Assembly (NCBI GenBank): GCA_964639075.1
Contig: CAZXCB010000150.1
Span: 1 to 8,520, forward strand
Direction of reading: 5' to 3'
Length of the DNA: 8,520 nucleotides
Source of the DNA: JAENVU01 sp964639075
Lineage (GTDB): Bacteria > Actinomycetota > Acidimicrobiia > IMCC26256 > JAENVU01
Below are positions 5,618-8,520 of the stretch, one piece after another. The translations under genes and the position numbers were made by a program. Positions within the stretch are counted from its first letter, which is position 1; every line of letters begins with the position of its first letter. The notes beneath the pieces are model-generated. The model was not told the origin of the DNA. It saw only the letters and a list, made by a program, of their open reading frames with translations, and made no database searches.

Positions 5618-6415
5618 GTGCGCACGGTCTCGAGCCGTTGGGTGCTGCCGGTAGTCATGTTCGGACTAGCCGCGCCCGTCGGGTGTGGGAGCAGCTCGGC
5701 TCCGACGAGCGGGGCCGAGCGAGCGCAGAACGTCACGGGCACGGTCACGGTCTCGGCCGCCGCGTCACTCACCGAGGCGTTCACCGAGATCGGCGCGGAC
5801 TTCGAGCGCGCGAACCCGGGCGCGTCGGTCGCGTTCAACTTCGGCTCCTCGGGCACGCTGGCGACCCAGATCCGGCAGGGCGCGCCGGCCGACACCTTCG
5901 CCTCGGCCGACCGGGAAACCATGGCGAAGCTCGAGACGGCGGGGCTCGTCCGCGGCGCGCCGGTCGTGTTCGCACGGAACCGCCTCGTCGTCGTGACCAA
6001 GCCCGGCAACCCCGAGCACGTGAGGTCCCTCGCCGACCTCGCGCGGCTCGGCGTCGTGTCGCTCTGCGCCGAGACGGTCCCGTGCGGCACGTACGCGGCG
6101 CAGATCCTGCGGTCCGCCGGCGTGACGATCCCCGACCGCACGATCACGCGCGGCCAGGACGTGAAGACCACGCTCGGTGCCGTGACGACTGGTGACGCGG
6201 ACGCGGCTGTCGTGTACGTCACCGACGCGAAGAGTGCGGGGCGCGCCGTCACCACCGTGGCGATCCCCGACGCGCGGAACGCGATCGCGGTGTACCCGAT
6301 CGCGACGACGACGGCCGCGACGAACGCGGCCGCGTCACGCGCGTTCATCGAGTACGTCACGTCCCCGAGGGGCCAGGCGACCGTGCGGTCGTTCGGCTTC
6401 CTCCCTCCGTCGTGA
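5618..6415 (+). CDS. modA: Molybdate ABC transporter substrate-binding lipoprotein ModA
   Basis: A 265-residue extracellular receptor that binds molybdate (possibly tungstate) and delivers it to ModB. The GTG start at 5618 has a GGGGAGG ribosome site at about 5602-5608. The N-terminus is a lipoprotein signal ending VGC (Cys23); the -3 residue is Pro, slightly off the lipobox consensus. ModA signatures run throughout: VSAAASLTEAF (43-53), FNFGSSGTLATQIRQGAPAD (73-92), ETVPCGTYA (152-160), QDVKTTL (180-186) and VVYVTDA (198-204), ending at SFGFLPPS. Aligned from memory with E. coli ModA, the oxyanion contacts fall at Ser50, Ser78, Cys156 (Ala in E. coli, a backbone contact), Val182 and Tyr200. 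Length is normal for the family. The stop overlaps modB's start (GTGA 6412-6415), so receptor and permease are co-translated. The 137-bp gap upstream makes this the first gene of the operon. Confidence 0.95.
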   Translation: MRTVSSRWVLPVVMFGLAAPVGCGSSSAPTSGAERAQNVTGTVTVSAAASLTEAFTEIGADFERANPGASVAFNFGSSGTLATQIRQGAPADTFASADRETMAKLETAGLVRGAPVVFARNRLVVVTKPGNPEHVRSLADLARLGVVSLCAETVPCGTYAAQILRSAGVTIPDRTITRGQDVKTTLGAVTTGDADAAVVYVTDAKSAGRAVTTVAIPDARNAIAVYPIATTTAATNAAASRAFIEYVTSPRGQATVRSFGFLPPS

Positions 6416-7203
6416 GCGCGCGGGGGCGACGGGTTCCGTGGCTCGCGGTGACGTTCGCGACGGTCGCGTTCGTCTTCGTCGTGTTGCCCTTGGTGGGCCT
6501 CGTCCGTCAGGTCCCGTGGGGTGATCTCTGGGACGACCTCCACACGCCCGAGGCCACCGCCGCCCTGCGGCTGTCGCTCGTCTGCTCGCTGTGGGCCACG
6601 GCCCTGTCGGTCACGTTGGGAGTTCCGCTCGCGTGGGTGCTCGCCCGCGTCGAGTTCCCGGGGCGGGCCCTCGTGCGGGCGCTCGTGCTGCTCCCACTCG
6701 TGGTCCCACCGGTCGTCGGTGGGGTCGGGCTGTTCTACGCGTTCGGCCGCGACGGGCTCGTCGGCCAGTACCTCTTCGACTGGTTCGGCGTGCAGCTCAC
6801 CTTCTCGACGGCCGCGGTGGTGATGGCCGAGACCTTCGTCGCCCTGCCGTTCCTGGTGATCACCGTCGAGGCAGCACTGCGGGCCATGGATCGCCGCTAC
6901 GAGGAGGTCGCCGCGACGCTCGGCGCACGGCCGGCCACGGTGACCCGACGGGTCACGCTGCCGCTGATCGCGCCGGGTCTCATCGCGGGAGCCGCGCTCG
7001 CGTGGGCCCGGGCGCTCGGCGAGTTCGGCGCGACGATCACCTTCGCGGGCAACATCCGCGGCCGCACCCGGACCGTCCCGCTCGCGGTCTACCTCCTGCT
7101 CGAGTCCGCGCCCGAGGTGGCGATCGGGCTCAGCGTCGTGCTCCTCGCCGTGTGCGTCGCGGTGCTGGCGCTGCTGCGCGACCGATGGCTGCGGGTTGGA
7201 TGA
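6412..7203 (+). CDS. modB: Molybdate ABC transporter permease ModB
   Basis: A 263-residue integral membrane protein forming the molybdate channel as a dimer. GTG 6412 overlaps the modA stop by 4 bp. About six hydrophobic segments are visible: roughly 12-31, 52-79, 88-112, 131-155, 186-200 and 232-255. The cytoplasmic EAA loop that docks onto the ATPase is clear at 163-189: YEEVAATLGARPATV, then TLPLIAPG. The segment LGEFGATITFAGNIRGRTRT (202-221) is a characteristic stretch of the ModB/CysT permease branch. Its retention beside ModA and ModC favours molybdate over sulfate. Length is slightly above that of the shortest ModB proteins and normal for actinobacteria. The stop overlaps modC (ATGA 7200-7203). 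Confidence 0.94.
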   Translation: MSARGRRVPWLAVTFATVAFVFVVLPLVGLVRQVPWGDLWDDLHTPEATAALRLSLVCSLWATALSVTLGVPLAWVLARVEFPGRALVRALVLLPLVVPPVVGGVGLFYAFGRDGLVGQYLFDWFGVQLTFSTAAVVMAETFVALPFLVITVEAALRAMDRRYEEVAATLGARPATVTRRVTLPLIAPGLIAGAALAWARALGEFGATITFAGNIRGRTRTVPLAVYLLLESAPEVAIGLSVVLLAVCVAVLALLRDRWLRVG

Positions 7204-8246
7204 GCCTCGCCCTCGACGTCCGACTGGCGCGCGGTGCACTCACGCTCGACGCGGCCCTCGATGCGGCCGACGGGGAGACGGTCGCGATCCTGGGACCGAA
7301 CGGTGCGGGCAAGACGACGCTGCTCCGCACCATCGCGGGTCTCGCGCCGATCGACGCCGGCCGGATCGAGCTCGACGGCGCGGTCCTCGACGACGGTACC
7401 GCGTTCGTCGTGCCGGAGCGCCGGCCCGTCGGCGTGGTGTTCCAGGACGCGCTGCTGTTCCCCCATCTCACCGTGCTCGAGAACGTCGCGTTCGGCCTGC
7501 GCGCCCGCGGAGCCGACCGCGCCACGAGCCGGCGCATCGCGACCGACGCCCTCGGCGGCGCCGGACTCGACACCCGCGCCCGCTCGAAGCCGCGCGAGCT
7601 CTCCGGCGGCGAGACCCAGCGCATCGCGCTCGTTCGGGCGCTCGTCACCGAGCCGCGCCTGCTCCTGCTCGACGAGCCGCTCGCCGCACTCGACCAGTCG
7701 GCGCGCAACACCGTGCGCCGCGAGCTGCGCGCCGATCTCGCCCGGTTCCCCGGAGTGCGCCTGCTCGTCACCCACGACCCGGTCGACGCCGCCGCGCTCG
7801 CGGACCGCCTCGTGATCCTCGAACACGGTCGCGTCGTCCAGCAGGGGACCTTCGCCGAGGTCTCCGCCCGTCCTCGCTCGCCGTACGTGGCCGAGCTCGT
7901 CGGCGTGAACCTCCTGCACGGCGAGTGCGCGGAGGGACACGTGCAGCTCGCGACGGGTGGCGATCTCGTGGTCGCGACCCCGGTCGCCGGCGCCGTGTTC
8001 GTGATCGTCCATCCACGGGCCGTCGCGCTCCACCGCGAACGTCCGACGGGCAGTCCGCGCAACGTCGCGACCGGACCCGTCGAGAGCATCGAGCTGCTGG
8101 GCGACCGCGTCCGGGTGCGTGTCGGCGGCCCCGTACCGCTCATCGCCGAGGTCACGCCGGCGGCGGTGGCCGAGCTCGGTCTCGTGGTCGGCCGGACGGT
8201 CTGGACGGCGGTCAAGGCGACCGAGATCGGGGTGTACCCGCGATGA
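7200..8246 (+). CDS. modC: Molybdate ABC transporter ATPase ModC
   Basis: A 348-residue ATPase powering molybdate import. All nucleotide-binding motifs are intact: Walker A GPNGAGKTT (32-40), Q-loop Gln82 in VVFQDALLFPHLTV, signature LSGGE (134-138), Walker B LLLLDEP (154-160), and His192 in VTHDPVDA. The C-terminal part from about 285 (VESIELLGDRVRVRV, then TAVKATEIGVYP) is a single TOBE/MOP-like domain, which in this family binds molybdate or helps regulate transport. The ATG at 7200 is chosen because it gives the 4-bp overlap with modB used throughout the operon. ATG 7185, in frame, would add five residues. The frame is open far upstream to 6591, but that part overlaps modB in another phase. 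The stop overlaps the regulator gene (ATGA 8243-8246). Confidence 0.94.
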   Translation: MSLALDVRLARGALTLDAALDAADGETVAILGPNGAGKTTLLRTIAGLAPIDAGRIELDGAVLDDGTAFVVPERRPVGVVFQDALLFPHLTVLENVAFGLRARGADRATSRRIATDALGGAGLDTRARSKPRELSGGETQRIALVRALVTEPRLLLLDEPLAALDQSARNTVRRELRADLARFPGVRLLVTHDPVDAAALADRLVILEHGRVVQQGTFAEVSARPRSPYVAELVGVNLLHGECAEGHVQLATGGDLVVATPVAGAVFVIVHPRAVALHRERPTGSPRNVATGPVESIELLGDRVRVRVGGPVPLIAEVTPAAVAELGLVVGRTVWTAVKATEIGVYPR

Positions 8247-8520
8247 GCGCAGCGCCCCCGGCGCTGACGACGGCTGAGCACGCCGTGCTCGCGCTGGTCG
8301 CGGAGGCGCCGCGGCACGGCTGGGCGCTCGTGCGGGAGCTCGCGCGCGTCGGTGCGATCGGGCGCGTGTGGACGCTCTCGCGCGCGCTCACCTACCGCGC
8401 GATCGACAAGCTCGCCGACGCGGCGCTGATCCGCCCCGCTCGGACCGAGGCGGGGGAGGGGCCGCGGCGGACCGTGTACGCCGCGACCCCGGCGGGGTGG
8501 CGGGTGGCCGACCGCTGGCT
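8243..8520 (+). CDS. PadR-like winged-helix transcriptional regulator, 5' part
   Basis: The first 92 codons of a gene cut off by the window end; ATG 8243 overlaps the modC stop by 4 bp. The N-terminus follows the PadR pattern: LTTAEHAVLALVAEAPRHGWALVREL (helix 1-2 with the HG-[WY]-x-L motif), then a recognition region SRALTYRAIDKLADAALI (in place of the usual 'G.LY..L..LE..GLI'), then a beta-wing GPRRTVYAATPAGWRVADRWL. PadR proteins are DNA-binding repressors, usually dimeric, that respond to small ligands or stress. Its full coupling to modABC suggests it controls this operon or other molybdenum genes (inference). ModE, the usual molybdate regulator, has a different fold arrangement. A MarR-type winged helix is a less likely reading. 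The missing C-terminal dimerisation region would settle it. Confidence 0.72.
   Translation, partial: MSAAPPALTTAEHAVLALVAEAPRHGWALVRELARVGAIGRVWTLSRALTYRAIDKLADAALIRPARTEAGEGPRRTVYAATPAGWRVADRW

Noticed and set aside
6591..7199. Long N-terminal extension of ModC from ATG 6591.
   Set aside because: The extension is Arg/Gly-rich and overlaps modB in another phase; the ATPase domain begins right after ATG 7200.
5497..7239. A 580-codon minus-strand open frame across modA and modB.
   Set aside because: It spans two well-identified genes and an intergenic region and has low-complexity composition.

Overview
The window looks like chromosomal DNA from a high-GC actinobacterium. The pointers are very strong G/C third-position bias, several GTG starts, 4-bp start/stop overlaps, and an acyl-CoA carboxylase fragment of the kind common in actinobacteria. 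An Acidimicrobiia- or Thermoleophilia-like host is my best guess, from memory of similar proteins and not from any search. Every supported gene lies on the + strand. Long minus-strand open frames are GC-driven shadows.

Layout. (i) 1-608: the 3' end of an acyl-CoA carboxylase beta (carboxyltransferase) subunit, followed after 3 bp by a 75-aa zinc-ribbon/one-helix membrane protein. (ii) 751-2748: a 665-aa exported protein combining a CHAP-type amidase/peptidase domain, a PKD domain and a tandem-repeat domain that reads as a seven-bladed beta-propeller closed by pairing its first and last strands. A strong GC hairpin follows it. (iii) 2817-2894: a complete tRNA-Pro(GGG) with encoded CCA. (iv) 3025-5480: a two-gene unit of a secreted right-handed beta-helix protein translationally coupled to a small lipoprotein. 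(v) 5618-8520: a molybdate uptake operon, modA-modB-modC, followed without a gap by a PadR-like winged-helix regulator that runs off the window end.

How the parts work together. The mod genes form one ABC importer: lipoprotein receptor ModA, permease ModB and ATPase ModC with a TOBE-type C-terminus. All four genes of that operon overlap by 4 bp, so the regulator is probably made in step with the transporter. That differs from the usual ModE arrangement. A cluster of 8-bp repeats and a 14-bp palindrome upstream of modA is a candidate operator. The beta-helix protein and lipoprotein likely act together at the cell surface, but their function is unknown. The CHAP-PKD-propeller protein is probably a secreted cell-wall hydrolase or surface protein with a lectin-like binding domain. 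It is the most unusual item here. I see no CRISPR array, transposon or phage genes, and no gene-free stretch exceeds 300 bp.
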